Counted from the stretch's first letter, positions 24,049 to 32,348 are shown. The stretch is 40,927 nucleotides of DNA from Scybalocola_A sp900557175 (GCA_937890745.1 CALADH010000024.1:1-40927), one strand, 5' to 3'. Numbers and translations are program-made. Notes: generated by a model from the letters alone, not told the origin.

Positions 24049-25251
24049 TTATTTCATCGATTCAATAATAGAATCTGCCAGTGATGTAAATTCTGCCTTA
24101 TTTGATTCGTCAACCGCAGAGTTTACACTGACCTGAGCGCCTAAAACCATGCACTCTTTTAAATTTTCTTCAATATACTCTTTCATCAGAGAACCGGATT
24201 TAATCGCCCATGTACCGTTTTCAATCAAGCCAAACGTACGCTTCTGGAAATTCAGTCCTTTTAAATGATGCAGGAAATCATACATTACAGGATAAATATT
24301 TAAGTTATATGTCACTGAAGCAAGAACGATATGGCTGTACTTAAATGCTTCTGCAACAAGCTCAGATACATGTGTCTTTGACACATCATAAACAACTACA
24401 TTTGTCATGCCCTTTTCACACAATGTACTTGCAAGCTCCTGGGCAGCAGCCTCTGTATTGCCATACATTGATGCATATACAATTAAGACACCCTTTTCTT
24501 CCGGCTCATAACGGCTCCATTTGTCATGCTTGTCGATGTAATAACCCAAATCTGTGCGCCATACCGGACCATGCAGCGGACAGAACATCTTAATAGGCAC
24601 AGTCGCCGCTTTCTTTAAAAGATGCTGTACAAACGGACCGTATTTTCCAACGATATTGCAGAAATATCTTCTCGCATCATCAATCCAGTCTCTATCAAAA
24701 TTAACTTCATCATTAAACAGCTTACCGTCAAGAGAACCAAAAGTTCCGAATGCATCCGCTGAGAATAAAACACCGTTTGTTGTATCAAAGGTCACCATTG
24801 CCTCCGGCCAGTGTACCATCGGTGCAGCGACAAACGTCACTGTATGGGCGCCGAAGCATTTTGTATCTCCTTCTTTAACTTCTTCCTTGCGTCCTTCAAC
24901 ATTGAAACCGAACTGGTGCATAAACATAAATGACTTTTCATTACTGATCACCTTACACTTCGGATAACGGAGAAGCACTTCCTCCATCGAGGCTGCATGA
25001 TCCGGCTCCATATGATTAATTACAAGATAATCCAGCGGTGCACCATCGAGCACTTCCTCAACATTTTTAAGAAACTCTCTGCATACAGACCAGTCTACAG
25101 TATCAAAAAGGACTTTCTTCTTATCCATTAATAAATAAGAATTATAGGATACACCACGTTCAATCGGGTGAATATTTTCAAAAAGGTGTGTGCGCTTATC
25201 ATTGGCGCCAACCCAATATAAATCTTCCGTTACTTTTCTTACACAGCTCAT
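24049..25251 (-). CDS. FprA-type flavodiiron protein (O2/NO reductase)
   Basis: Flavodiiron proteins reduce O2 to water or NO to N2O with electrons from rubredoxin. The 400 residues have both core domains. The N-terminal beta-lactamase-like domain has all diiron ligands: H80, E82, D84 (HMEPDH), H147, D166 and H227. The C-terminal flavodoxin domain (from about 253) has the FMN loop SMYGNTE. It has no rubredoxin domain of its own. An AGGAGGT site precedes the ATG. It lies 22 bp after the gene for a fusion protein that ends in a rubredoxin domain, so the two are cotranscribed and probably form an electron donor-acceptor pair. Confidence 0.96.
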   Translation of the reverse strand: MSCVRKVTEDLYWVGANDKRTHLFENIHPIERGVSYNSYLLMDKKKVLFDTVDWSVCREFLKNVEEVLDGAPLDYLVINHMEPDHAASMEEVLLRYPKCKVISNEKSFMFMHQFGFNVEGRKEEVKEGDTKCFGAHTVTFVAAPMVHWPEAMVTFDTTNGVLFSADAFGTFGSLDGKLFNDEVNFDRDWIDDARRYFCNIVGKYGPFVQHLLKKAATVPIKMFCPLHGPVWRTDLGYYIDKHDKWSRYEPEEKGVLIVYASMYGNTEAAAQELASTLCEKGMTNVVVYDVSKTHVSELVAEAFKYSHIVLASVTYNLNIYPVMYDFLHHLKGLNFQKRTFGLIENGTWAIKSGSLMKEYIEENLKECMVLGAQVSVNSAVDESNKAEFTSLADSIIESMK

Positions 25252-25273
25252 CTTTTTACCTCCTGTTTCTTGC

Positions 25274-27193
25274 TTAGTTTGATGACGGAATGAAGTTTAC
25301 TTTTTCTTCGCCGCAGTCCGGACATGTCCATTCTTCCGGCAATTCCTTAAATGATGTGCCCGGGCGAATCTCTCCATCCTCATCGCCAAGCTCAGGAATA
25401 TATTCATAGCCACAGCCCATGCACACATAGCGTCCGACAGGCGCCGGTGTAGGTTCATCTACAGTCGCACGTTTCATCTTTACCATCGGCGGTGCAGGTT
25501 TTTTAGCCTCTCCGGTATCAAGTGCTGCCGTCAGTAACGGAAGAATCTCATTGACATCACCGACAATACCGTAATCTGCATTCTTAAAAATCGGCGCATT
25601 GGCATTACTGTTAATCGCCACGATTGTCGATGCATCTTTAATGCCCTTTAAGTGCTGTACGGCACCTGAAACGCCGCAGGCAATATAAAGATTTCCCGTA
25701 AATTTCTGTCCGCTCATGCCGACATAGCGGTTTAACGGTACATATTGAAGCTGCTCTGCCACAGGTCTTGATGAACCGACAGCCGCACCGGCTGCTGCAG
25801 CCAAATCATAAACAAGCTTCATATTTTCTTTACTTCCGATACCCTTGCCGGCGCTGACAACGCGCTCTGCCTGAATAATCGGCGTATCAATATCAATGCC
25901 TACCGTAAAGTCATAACCGTCATTTTTAAGGGCATCCACAAGCTGTGCCACTCTTTCCTCGGCTGAACCGTCCGATAAAATCATTTTCTTGCGGCTGCCT
26001 GTCACGGCTGCTTTCTTCTTAGCCTTTACAGGAGCACCTGAAGATTTTGCCGCCTTGCCTAAAATATGGGCTGCAATAACAACATTTTGAATCTCATTTG
26101 TACCTTCATAAATTGTACAAATTTTCGCATCTCTGTAAGCGCGCTCAACTTCCATACCTTTAAGATAACCGTTGCCGCCGAAAATCTGAAGTGAATCGTT
26201 GACAATTTCAAGACATACATCTGATGCATACTTTTTAGCCATCGCCGACTCCATGCCGTACGGTTCATGATTTTCCTTTAATTCAGCCGCGCTGTACACA
26301 AGAAATCTTGCTGCCCGAAGCTTTGTTGCCATTTCCGCAATCTTAAACTGGATTGCCTGAAGCTGGGCAATCGGTGCGCCAAACTGCTCTCTGTCCTTGG
26401 CATACTCAACCGCCGCCTCATATGCACCCTGGGCAATACCAAGTGCCTGAGCTGCAATACCGATACGTCCGCCGTCAAGCGTTGCCATTGCGATCTTAAA
26501 GCCCTGTCCCTCTTTGCCGAGAAGATTTTCCTTAGGCACTTTGACATTATTAAATAAAAGCTGGGCTGTCGCTGATGAACGGATACCCATCTTGTCGTAA
26601 TGGTCTCCAAACGTAAAACCGTCCCATCCCTTTTCAACGATAAAAGCACTGATGCCCCTTGTGCCGATATCCGGCGTTGTCACGGCAAAAACAACATAAA
26701 TATCCGCTTCACCGCCATTTGTAATAAAAATCTTTTCCCCATTTAAAATATAGTGGTCACCCACAAGTTCCGCCGTTGTCTCTGTACCGCCTGCATCTGA
26801 ACCTGCATTCGGCTCTGTCAGACCAAAAGCACCGATTTTTTCACCCTTTGCCAAAGGCACAAGATATTTTTGCTTCTGTTCTTCCGTACCGTAAGCAAAA
26901 ATCGGATAAGCACCGAGAGATACGTGTGCTGATAAAATAACACCTGTACCGCCGTCAACCCTTGATAATTCTTCAACCCCAATGGCATAGCTTAAAATAT
27001 CTTTGCCCATGCCGCCATATTCTTCTGGATAAGGCAGCCCTAAATAGCCTCTTTTCCCAAAGTCAGCTATCTGCTCTCTCGGAAATCTATTTTCCTTATC
27101 CAATGTAAATGCAATCGGTTTAATTTCTCTTTCTGCCCACTCTCTGATTTCGGCTCTGAGCTGTTCATGTGCTTCTGTTGTTTTAAAATACAT
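25274..27193 (-). CDS. acyl-CoA dehydrogenase-EtfA-rubredoxin triple fusion
   Basis: A 639-residue protein with three parts. Residues 1-380 are a full short-chain acyl-CoA dehydrogenase with the FAD-binding segment GLTEPNAGSDAGG and the catalytic Glu363 in IYEGTNEIQ. After a lysine/alanine linker (385-405), residues 443-557 are the FAD-binding domain of electron transfer flavoprotein alpha (GKGIGSKEN, VGMSGQ, ACGVSGAVQHLKGIKD, ADYGIVGD). Residues 588-634 are a rubredoxin with C591, C594, C624 and C627. No etfB is nearby, so the usual ETF dimer cannot form from this locus. The protein could move electrons from acyl-CoA via two FADs to rubredoxin and on to the FprA encoded 22 bp downstream; that path is inferred. 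The substrate chain length is unknown. The start has AAGGAGG. Confidence 0.93.
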   Translation of the reverse strand: MYFKTTEAHEQLRAEIREWAEREIKPIAFTLDKENRFPREQIADFGKRGYLGLPYPEEYGGMGKDILSYAIGVEELSRVDGGTGVILSAHVSLGAYPIFAYGTEEQKQKYLVPLAKGEKIGAFGLTEPNAGSDAGGTETTAELVGDHYILNGEKIFITNGGEADIYVVFAVTTPDIGTRGISAFIVEKGWDGFTFGDHYDKMGIRSSATAQLLFNNVKVPKENLLGKEGQGFKIAMATLDGGRIGIAAQALGIAQGAYEAAVEYAKDREQFGAPIAQLQAIQFKIAEMATKLRAARFLVYSAAELKENHEPYGMESAMAKKYASDVCLEIVNDSLQIFGGNGYLKGMEVERAYRDAKICTIYEGTNEIQNVVIAAHILGKAAKSSGAPVKAKKKAAVTGSRKKMILSDGSAEERVAQLVDALKNDGYDFTVGIDIDTPIIQAERVVSAGKGIGSKENMKLVYDLAAAAGAAVGSSRPVAEQLQYVPLNRYVGMSGQKFTGNLYIACGVSGAVQHLKGIKDASTIVAINSNANAPIFKNADYGIVGDVNEILPLLTAALDTGEAKKPAPPMVKMKRATVDEPTPAPVGRYVCMGCGYEYIPELGDEDGEIRPGTSFKELPEEWTCPDCGEEKVNFIPSSN

Positions 27194-27289
27194 TTTGTGA
27201 CCTCCTTCTTGGCAATATGTCGCCTTTCATATTAAAACCATTGACATTTTCTCCAAAATAATTAAATATTTTTGTTTGATGATGTCTTT

Positions 27290-27295
27290 ATTATA
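27290..27295 (-). promoter_or_regulatory. -10 box of the fusion/FprA operon promoter
   Basis: TATAAT on the minus strand, 95 bp before the ATG. The hexamer at 17 bp spacing (CATACG) is not a usable -35, which fits an activator-dependent promoter. Confidence 0.6.
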
Positions 27296-27297
27296 CA

Positions 27298-27342
27298 ACA
27301 AAAAAATTCCACGTATGTAACCGCAGTTACACACATGGAATT
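27298..27342 (-). terminator. terminator of the Crp/Fnr gene
   Basis: On the minus strand the arms AATTCCATGTGTGTAAC and GTTACATACGTGGAATT pair over 17 bp with two G-U pairs around the loop TGCG, followed by seven T. The hairpin begins inside the stop codon of the regulator gene. Confidence 0.92.
27316..27331. promoter_or_regulatory. candidate Crp/Fnr operator TGTAAC-N4-GTTACA
   Basis: A perfect 6+6 dyad with a four-base gap lies in the upper stem of the terminator. Its centre is about 40.5 bp upstream of the start predicted from the -10 at 27290-27295, close to the class II activator position of -41.5. Half-site and spacing are of the Crp/Fnr type. It is beside the gene for a Crp/Fnr protein. 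Confidence 0.6.
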
Positions 27343-28018
27343 AATTGCTAAAATTTTCAAGTTTTTCCCTGTCAATAATTTTAATCTGATTTTTGCCGGC
27401 CTCAATCATACCTTCCTTCTGCATCCGCATAAGCGCCCTTGAAAGCGACGGTCTTGCAACGCCGAGATAATCTGCCAATTCCTCCCTGTTAAGCTTCAAA
27501 CGAACAACATCTCGTTCTTCAGCTTCATCCAAAAGCCATGTGGCAATACGCTCCGTCAAAGATACCGTGCTGACAATATTCAGTTTTTTTATCGTCAGCC
27601 ACTCCTTCATCGACAAAATTTCAAGCATGTTTTGAACAAGCTGCTGATGATGCTTACATGCCTCATTGCAAAAGCCAAACAAAAACTGCCACGGAATTTC
27701 AAGCACCTCAACATCTGTATAAGCCTCCGCGCCATATTTATAAATACGGTTGCCGCCAAAAAAGTAATGCTCACCAAAAACATCGCCGGAGCCCACTTCA
27801 TACAGCATATTTTTACGCCCCGAAAGCAAATGCTTGACAATGGCAACCCTGCCCGATAATAAAACATAAATCACCTTTGCTTCCATCTCCTGGCGAAACA
27901 CCGTCTCTCCCCGCTCATACTTTTTATACTGAGCTTTTGAGCATACAAGCATACGATTAAGGCTGTCACTTTCAATCCCTTTAAAAAGCTTATTTTTTTC
28001 TACAACTTCTCTGTTCAT
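27341..28018 (-). CDS. Crp/Fnr family transcriptional regulator
   Basis: 225 residues from ATG 28018, which has GAGGA 10 bases upstream; the longer frame to 28066 overlaps the preceding gene. The N-terminal cyclic-nucleotide-binding-like fold runs to about residue 120 (GSGDVFGEHYFFGGN), a dimer helix follows, and the C-terminal winged helix has the recognition segment LADYLGVARPSLSRALMRMQ. It lacks the N-terminal cysteine cluster of Fnr; cysteines occur in LVCSKAQ and FCNEACKHH, so a different signal is likely. It is 13 bp after the UbiB gene and directly upstream of the fusion/FprA operon, its likely target. Confidence 0.93.
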   Translation of the reverse strand: MNREVVEKNKLFKGIESDSLNRMLVCSKAQYKKYERGETVFRQEMEAKVIYVLLSGRVAIVKHLLSGRKNMLYEVGSGDVFGEHYFFGGNRIYKYGAEAYTDVEVLEIPWQFLFGFCNEACKHHQQLVQNMLEILSMKEWLTIKKLNIVSTVSLTERIATWLLDEAEERDVVRLKLNREELADYLGVARPSLSRALMRMQKEGMIEAGKNQIKIIDREKLENFSN

Positions 28019-28031
28019 TGATACAGCTTCC

Positions 28032-29612
28032 TCATTTCTTCGAAAATATGTGCTTAAGAAATACATACATCACGATTGCAAAAGCCACAAGATAGCCAAG
28101 CGCTCCAAGCGCCGGAATACCCATAATCTTTGGTTTCATGTCGGTCGTACATATAATGCTGGAACTGATCAAAAGCGCCATCACCCACAGTCCCATGACA
28201 ACATTCCGGACAAGGCGGCGCAAAAGCCTTGCAAGATCATCAGAGGCATGAAGATCCATATTCACTCTTGTCTGCCCCTTTAAATAGCCCTCCAGTATAT
28301 CCGCCGCCAAAGACGGTATCTCAAGCATTTTATAAAAAGACTTATAAATCGTTTTGCCGCCGCGCTTTAAAAGCTTTTTAAAATCTTTTTCTTTAAACAG
28401 CAGACCGGCCATATGTGCCGTTGCAATTTCAACCATATTGATGTCCGGTGCTATTTTGGCAAGAACACCCTCCATATGGGCAAGTCCCCTTGCAAGCATC
28501 GTCAGTCCGTGAGGCATAATGATATGGTTTTCTTTCATAACCTCCATAAGGCTCATCGTCACTTCTGCCACATCAATCTGTCCCATATCTGTGCGGCCGT
28601 ACTTTGCCAAAAGATTGCTTATACCCTCGTAGAGTCTGCTCTGATCGGGCATCTCCTTAAATTCACCAAGGGCAAGCACTGCCTCCTGTATCACGCCCAC
28701 ATCAGAAGCTGCAATACCACGGACAACCTTGCCGACCATCTCCCGGTCATGGGCAGACAAACGCCCCATCATGCCCATATCCATCCATATAATTTTTCCG
28801 TCATCGACCATGACATTGCCCGGATGGGGATCTGCATGAAAAAATCCGTCCTCCATCACCTGCTTAATGTAATTGTCAACAAGCTTCTGACCAACTTCAT
28901 CTAAATCATAGCCCTGTGCCAAAAGCCCATCCTTATCATCAATTCTTAAGCCGTCAATATATTCCATCACAAGCACTCTTGCCGTTGTGTACTGCTTATA
29001 CAAAGACGGCGTCCGCACGAAAGCAACGTTTTTATTGTTGGCAGCAAACCGTTCCATATTGGACGCCTCAGAAAGAAAGTTCATCTCCTCCTGAGCCACA
29101 TGCCACAGTTCATCAAGCACCATGTCAAGATCAACCATACCTTTAATGCTCACCGGCGGCAAAAGACGCACAGCCCGGTGCAAAAGCCCAATATCTCTTG
29201 ACATCGTCTCATAAATGCCGCGGCGCTGCACTTTAACAACGACCTTATCGCCGTTTTTTAAAACAGCTTTATGTACCTGTGCAATCGAAGCCGAGCCAAG
29301 AGGCAGCTTATCAATCTCCGAAAAAATCTCTTTCGGCGAAAATCCGTAAGCTTCCTCAAGCACAGCCATCACTTCATCAAAAGGCATCGGCGATACGTCC
29401 GAGCAAAGGCGCATCAGCTCATCACAATACTTTTTCGGAAGCACATCTGAATGCATGGACATAATCTGTCCAAGCTTAATAAATGTCGGCCCAAGCTCCT
29501 CTAAAATCATGCGAAGCTTTTCAGGCGTCACACCTCTTGTAATCCCATGACGCCTGAGTACCTCCGTAATTTCCCCAAGCCGCTGCCTATATGCCTGTTT
29601 TGAATCACTCAT
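28032..29612 (-). CDS. UbiB/AarF/ABC1 family atypical kinase
   Basis: 526 residues. The ABC1 signature is intact: KLGQ (PTFIKLGQ), the alanine-rich loop PLGSASIAQVH, the lysine in VVVKVQ, the catalytic HADPHPGN and the metal-binding WMDMG in place of DFG. Two C-terminal membrane helices anchor it. In aerobes the family supports ubiquinone synthesis through ATPase activity; in quinone-poor Clostridia the role is unknown, perhaps lipid or isoprenoid handling. The start at 29612 overlaps the stop of the phasin-like gene; starts up to 29633 are possible. It precedes the Crp/Fnr gene by 13 bp. Confidence 0.92.
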   Translation of the reverse strand: MSDSKQAYRQRLGEITEVLRRHGITRGVTPEKLRMILEELGPTFIKLGQIMSMHSDVLPKKYCDELMRLCSDVSPMPFDEVMAVLEEAYGFSPKEIFSEIDKLPLGSASIAQVHKAVLKNGDKVVVKVQRRGIYETMSRDIGLLHRAVRLLPPVSIKGMVDLDMVLDELWHVAQEEMNFLSEASNMERFAANNKNVAFVRTPSLYKQYTTARVLVMEYIDGLRIDDKDGLLAQGYDLDEVGQKLVDNYIKQVMEDGFFHADPHPGNVMVDDGKIIWMDMGMMGRLSAHDREMVGKVVRGIAASDVGVIQEAVLALGEFKEMPDQSRLYEGISNLLAKYGRTDMGQIDVAEVTMSLMEVMKENHIIMPHGLTMLARGLAHMEGVLAKIAPDINMVEIATAHMAGLLFKEKDFKKLLKRGGKTIYKSFYKMLEIPSLAADILEGYLKGQTRVNMDLHASDDLARLLRRLVRNVVMGLWVMALLISSSIICTTDMKPKIMGIPALGALGYLVAFAIVMYVFLKHIFSKK

Positions 29613-29997
29613 GCGCTGTTCCGGCCTCATCATCTGTTTTTTTGCCGGCCTCCATCGCTTTTAACTGCTGCAAAAGCACCGAAAAGTCTTCCGGTGACAT
29701 CTTGCCGACCATATCAAGCACCTCTTTTTTGACAGCCTCCGTATCTTTCTCCCCGCCTTCAGTCTCTGCCTTAGATAAAACATCGTCGTCTTTTGCCGCC
29801 GCCCGGTGTTCCTTAACCGTTTCTTTAATATTATGCTTTAACTCCTCGTTAATCATCTTGCCCTGCTCTACTGTGAGTGCGCCCTTCTCAACGAGATCAT
29901 CAAGAAGCTCTTTCGACTTCTCTGCCGTCGTCACTGCCGCGCCAACCCCAGCCAGCAGAAGTTTTTTAATGCTTTCTCCCAAATTCATATTATCCAT
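29605..29997 (-). CDS. phasin-like coiled-coil protein
   Basis: 130 residues, highly charged and helical. Residues 1-60 (GESIKKLLLAGVGAAVTTAEK, ELLDDLVEKGALT) match the 'polyhydroxyalkanoate synthesis regulator phasin' type small proteins (COG3937) that often sit next to UbiB genes in Firmicutes. No PHA synthase is in the window, so a PHA role is not supported here. It overlaps the UbiB gene and probably is translated with it; it may be its partner or membrane-surface scaffold, which is inference. Confidence 0.8.
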   Translation of the reverse strand: MDNMNLGESIKKLLLAGVGAAVTTAEKSKELLDDLVEKGALTVEQGKMINEELKHNIKETVKEHRAAAKDDDVLSKAETEGGEKDTEAVKKEVLDMVGKMSPEDFSVLLQQLKAMEAGKKTDDEAGTAHE

Positions 29998-30034
29998 AAG
30001 TCATTCCTCCTCATAAAATATGCATTTTTTCTTA

Positions 30035-30418
30035 TTATGATATAAATAGTATAAGCTTTGGCACAAAAATAATACATCCGGCCACAGCCGCCATAATGGC
30101 TGCAATAAGCACCGCACCCGCCGCCGTATCCTTTGCAAGCTTTGCCAGCGGCCGCCGCTCTGCGGTCACAAGATCAACAACAGCCTCTATAGCCGTATTG
30201 ACAAGTTCAAGGGCGAAAATAAGTCCGAAAAGTACAAGGCAGATGCACCACTCCACAGCCGATATTTTAAAAATAAATCCCGCCGCCGTCACAAGCATCG
30301 CCGCCGCACAATGAATTTTCATATTCCGCTCTTTTTTAATTCCCGCCGCAACCCCCTCAAAAGCATATTTAAAGCTTTTAACAAGCGGCGCTTTCTTAGG
30401 CTTCTTAGGCGTTTTCAT
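30035..30418 (-). CDS. diacylglycerol/undecaprenol kinase (DgkA family)
   Basis: 127 residues from ATG 30418. Three membrane helices and the family core VKSFKYAFEGVAAGI, NMKIHCAAA and ALELVNTAIEAVVDLV are present; the latter carries the catalytic and metal-binding Glu/Asn residues of DgkA. Gram-positive members phosphorylate undecaprenol to recycle the cell-wall lipid carrier. The longer frame to 30475 starts with TTG inside a TATAAT box, so the shorter start after GGGGGCTGG was taken. The gene is followed 37 bp later by the phasin/UbiB pair, possibly on one transcript. Confidence 0.9.
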   Translation of the reverse strand: MKTPKKPKKAPLVKSFKYAFEGVAAGIKKERNMKIHCAAAMLVTAAGFIFKISAVEWCICLVLFGLIFALELVNTAIEAVVDLVTAERRPLAKLAKDTAAGAVLIAAIMAAVAGCIIFVPKLILFIS

Positions 30419-30478
30419 CAAACCAGCCCCCATCCGTAAACCACTTTTATTCCTTTGACTTTTATTATACTCCAAAAA

Positions 30479-30604
30479 CTAAATTTTTGCAGTAGTTTTT
30501 CGCTTGAAGTTTGAACAGTCTTGCATTGGGTGATACGGCTCTATCTGTTTTTCACAATCTGTACTTCTACTGTTCCAATTTGTATAACTTCTGACAGGAG
30601 CCAT
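30479..30604 (-). pseudogene. truncated RloB-like gene (N-terminal remnant)
   Basis: ATG 30604, seven bases after GGAGG, opens a 41-codon frame directly after the AAA ATPase stop. Its first 24 residues (SYTNWNSRSTDCEKQIEPY) look like the N-terminus of RloB-like proteins, which usually follow this class of ATPase; that recognition is from memory. The expected continuation with the Toprim-like CEG..TE motif is absent. The frame runs on with unrelated residues to TAG at 30479. An internal deletion best explains it. Confidence 0.5.
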
Positions 30605-30606
30605 AC

Positions 30607-31962
30607 CTATTCCTCCCCTCTGAACTCAAATGTACTAAATACCGGAATCGCGCCATATCTTCCGTCCAAATATGCCTTGCTCAATACTTTATCATATCTT
30701 TCCTTAAAACGATCCAGTGAATACATCTCACTTGCATTTTGGATATTGCGCTCTATAAACCATATCTCATCTCTCCGAAAAATGCTTTGATCCATAATCG
30801 ACGATTCATGCGTCGTGAAAAGCAACTGCATTCTCTCCTCGCTATGAAGCTGCATAAACAGCTGCAAAAATCTCTCTGTCAATTTTGGATGCAAACTTCT
30901 TTCCAGTTCATCTACAACATACAACATATCTTCCCGCTTATTTAAAAGCATATCCATTAAATCAAACAATCTTCTTGTACCGTCAGATTCTTCCTCAAAC
31001 CCAAAATCATAGAATGATTTCACATGGTTCAACCGGATTGTTGTCACTTTCGGTTCTTCGTGGCCTCGTACTTCAATATTGAAGAAACTCTCATTTGATC
31101 TCATCGTCATACGAAATGTTGTATTTTCCTGTGCCTCAATTCTATTTTTCACATGGCGCATAACCCTGTCAAAAACAGGTTTCGGCATTGCGTTTGACAA
31201 TTCATCTAAAGATATCTCCTGAATTTTCACCTTACTGATCCCCGTATCAAAAGTCTCAATTAACCTATTAATCTGTTTTAAAGAATTGACATCATAATAA
31301 TACTCTAAATCAATCAGGGGCGTATTCGGTGTGATTACCACAATATGATTTTTTATCCAATCATAAACATCTCTAAAAAATAACAGTTTTGAATGTACCG
31401 CATATTTTTTACCACGATTCATTTCTGCCAAAAACAAAGCGGTTTCATTCCCCTCAAAATCATCAGCGTAAATCTCAAACTTATTTTTCTCCGTATTCGT
31501 CAAAGTAATCGCACTGTCTAATACAGGACGTTTATTTCCATTTCTTTCAAAAAGGCAACGCGCGCTTCCATTTTGATATAATTCATATAACCATTCCGAT
31601 GTAATTTTTCTTTTACTTAAAATAGCAGAAAAACCATATGCGTAAAATTTATCACCAATTGTAACCTGTATTTCAAAGCTGCTCTCTCTTTCCTTGTTAT
31701 CTTCCCTGTTTTTACAAAACATGCCTACAGCTTCCATCGGAATTCCCTTACCAATACATTCTTTGAAAAACTTGAAAAATTCCACCAAATTTGTTTTACC
31801 TGCAGCATTGGCACCGTAAATCACACCATACTTTAATAACTGCGTACTTTTTATTTTCACTCTATGGTTCGCATGAGTTCTGATTTTATTAGAAGAAATC
31901 ATTGTTACTTCCGTTGCCTGATCAAAAGATTTAAAATTTTCTATACTAACTTTCACCAGCAT
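30607..31962 (-). CDS. AAA family ATPase (AAA_15/RloA-like)
   Basis: A 451-residue SMC/OLD-like ATPase. Walker A is GANAAGKTN (50-58) after the typical start VSIENFKSF; Walker B is YVVDELERSLHPKL, followed by the TTHES switch. Relatives act as the ATPase half of two-gene defence systems together with RloB or other Toprim effectors. Here the partner gene immediately downstream is broken, so the system is probably inactive or the ATPase now acts alone. A TTGACT-17-TATAAT promoter and a GGAGG site are present. The gene is visibly A/T richer than its neighbours, which suggests acquisition by transfer. Confidence 0.88.
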   Translation of the reverse strand: MLVKVSIENFKSFDQATEVTMISSNKIRTHANHRVKIKSTQLLKYGVIYGANAAGKTNLVEFFKFFKECIGKGIPMEAVGMFCKNREDNKERESSFEIQVTIGDKFYAYGFSAILSKRKITSEWLYELYQNGSARCLFERNGNKRPVLDSAITLTNTEKNKFEIYADDFEGNETALFLAEMNRGKKYAVHSKLLFFRDVYDWIKNHIVVITPNTPLIDLEYYYDVNSLKQINRLIETFDTGISKVKIQEISLDELSNAMPKPVFDRVMRHVKNRIEAQENTTFRMTMRSNESFFNIEVRGHEEPKVTTIRLNHVKSFYDFGFEEESDGTRRLFDLMDMLLNKREDMLYVVDELERSLHPKLTERFLQLFMQLHSEERMQLLFTTHESSIMDQSIFRRDEIWFIERNIQNASEMYSLDRFKERYDKVLSKAYLDGRYGAIPVFSTFEFRGEE

Positions 31963-31982
31963 TATTGCACACCTCCACCATT

Positions 31983-32011
31983 ATTATATAATTGCATCGC
32001 CAAAAAGTCAA
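31983..32011 (-). promoter_or_regulatory. promoter of the AAA ATPase gene
   Basis: TTGACT (32006-32011), 17 bp, TATAAT (31983-31988) on the minus strand. Confidence 0.8.
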
Positions 32012-32100
32012 TTTTATTGTTTCTTTTGGAGATTTTTTCGCCAAATACTATTGTTTTGCGTATATAATACGTATTGTAAAGACATTCCAAAAGGCACTGA

Positions 32101-32226
32101 AAATTCCGTAAAAAAACATTTACAATTCCGACATGGCTCAATAATGCCCCTTTGGAACAGGGTATTAATTTTTCGCAGACATTACAGGAAGCTCTAAAAA
32201 TAAAACTTCATCTGATTTCAAAATAA
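32101..32226 (+). pseudogene. C-terminal remnant of a HicB-type antitoxin
   Basis: The frame from just after TGA at 32098 to TAA at 32224 has no ATG but reads KKTFTIPTWLNNAPLEQ and then GINFSQTLQEALKIKL. This is the classic HicB C-terminus, which has the pattern VKKTxTIPxWLN..A...GINFSQxLQEALK. Only about 40 codons survive; neither the N-terminal part nor the HicA toxin is visible. A terminator follows 14 bp after the stop, as expected for the original gene end. Confidence 0.75.
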
Positions 32227-32240
32227 GGACAAACCAGCTT

Positions 32241-32289
32241 ATCCTCATAAGGCACTGCACAAATCATCAGTATCTTATGAGGATTTTTT
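32241..32289 (+). terminator. terminator after the HicB remnant
   Basis: ATCCTCATAAG, 22 bases, CTTATGAGGAT plus a run of T. No intact gene on this strand precedes it, so it probably belonged to the lost hicB gene. Confidence 0.8.
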
Positions 32290-32348
32290 GATTTTATTTT
32301 TAAAAACTTTATTTTTTTTAAAGTTTCTGAATTTAATATCGAAAACTA

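Noticed and set aside
30419..30475. TTG-started extension of diacylglycerol kinase
   Set aside because: The extra codons overlap a TATAAT box and lack a ribosome site.
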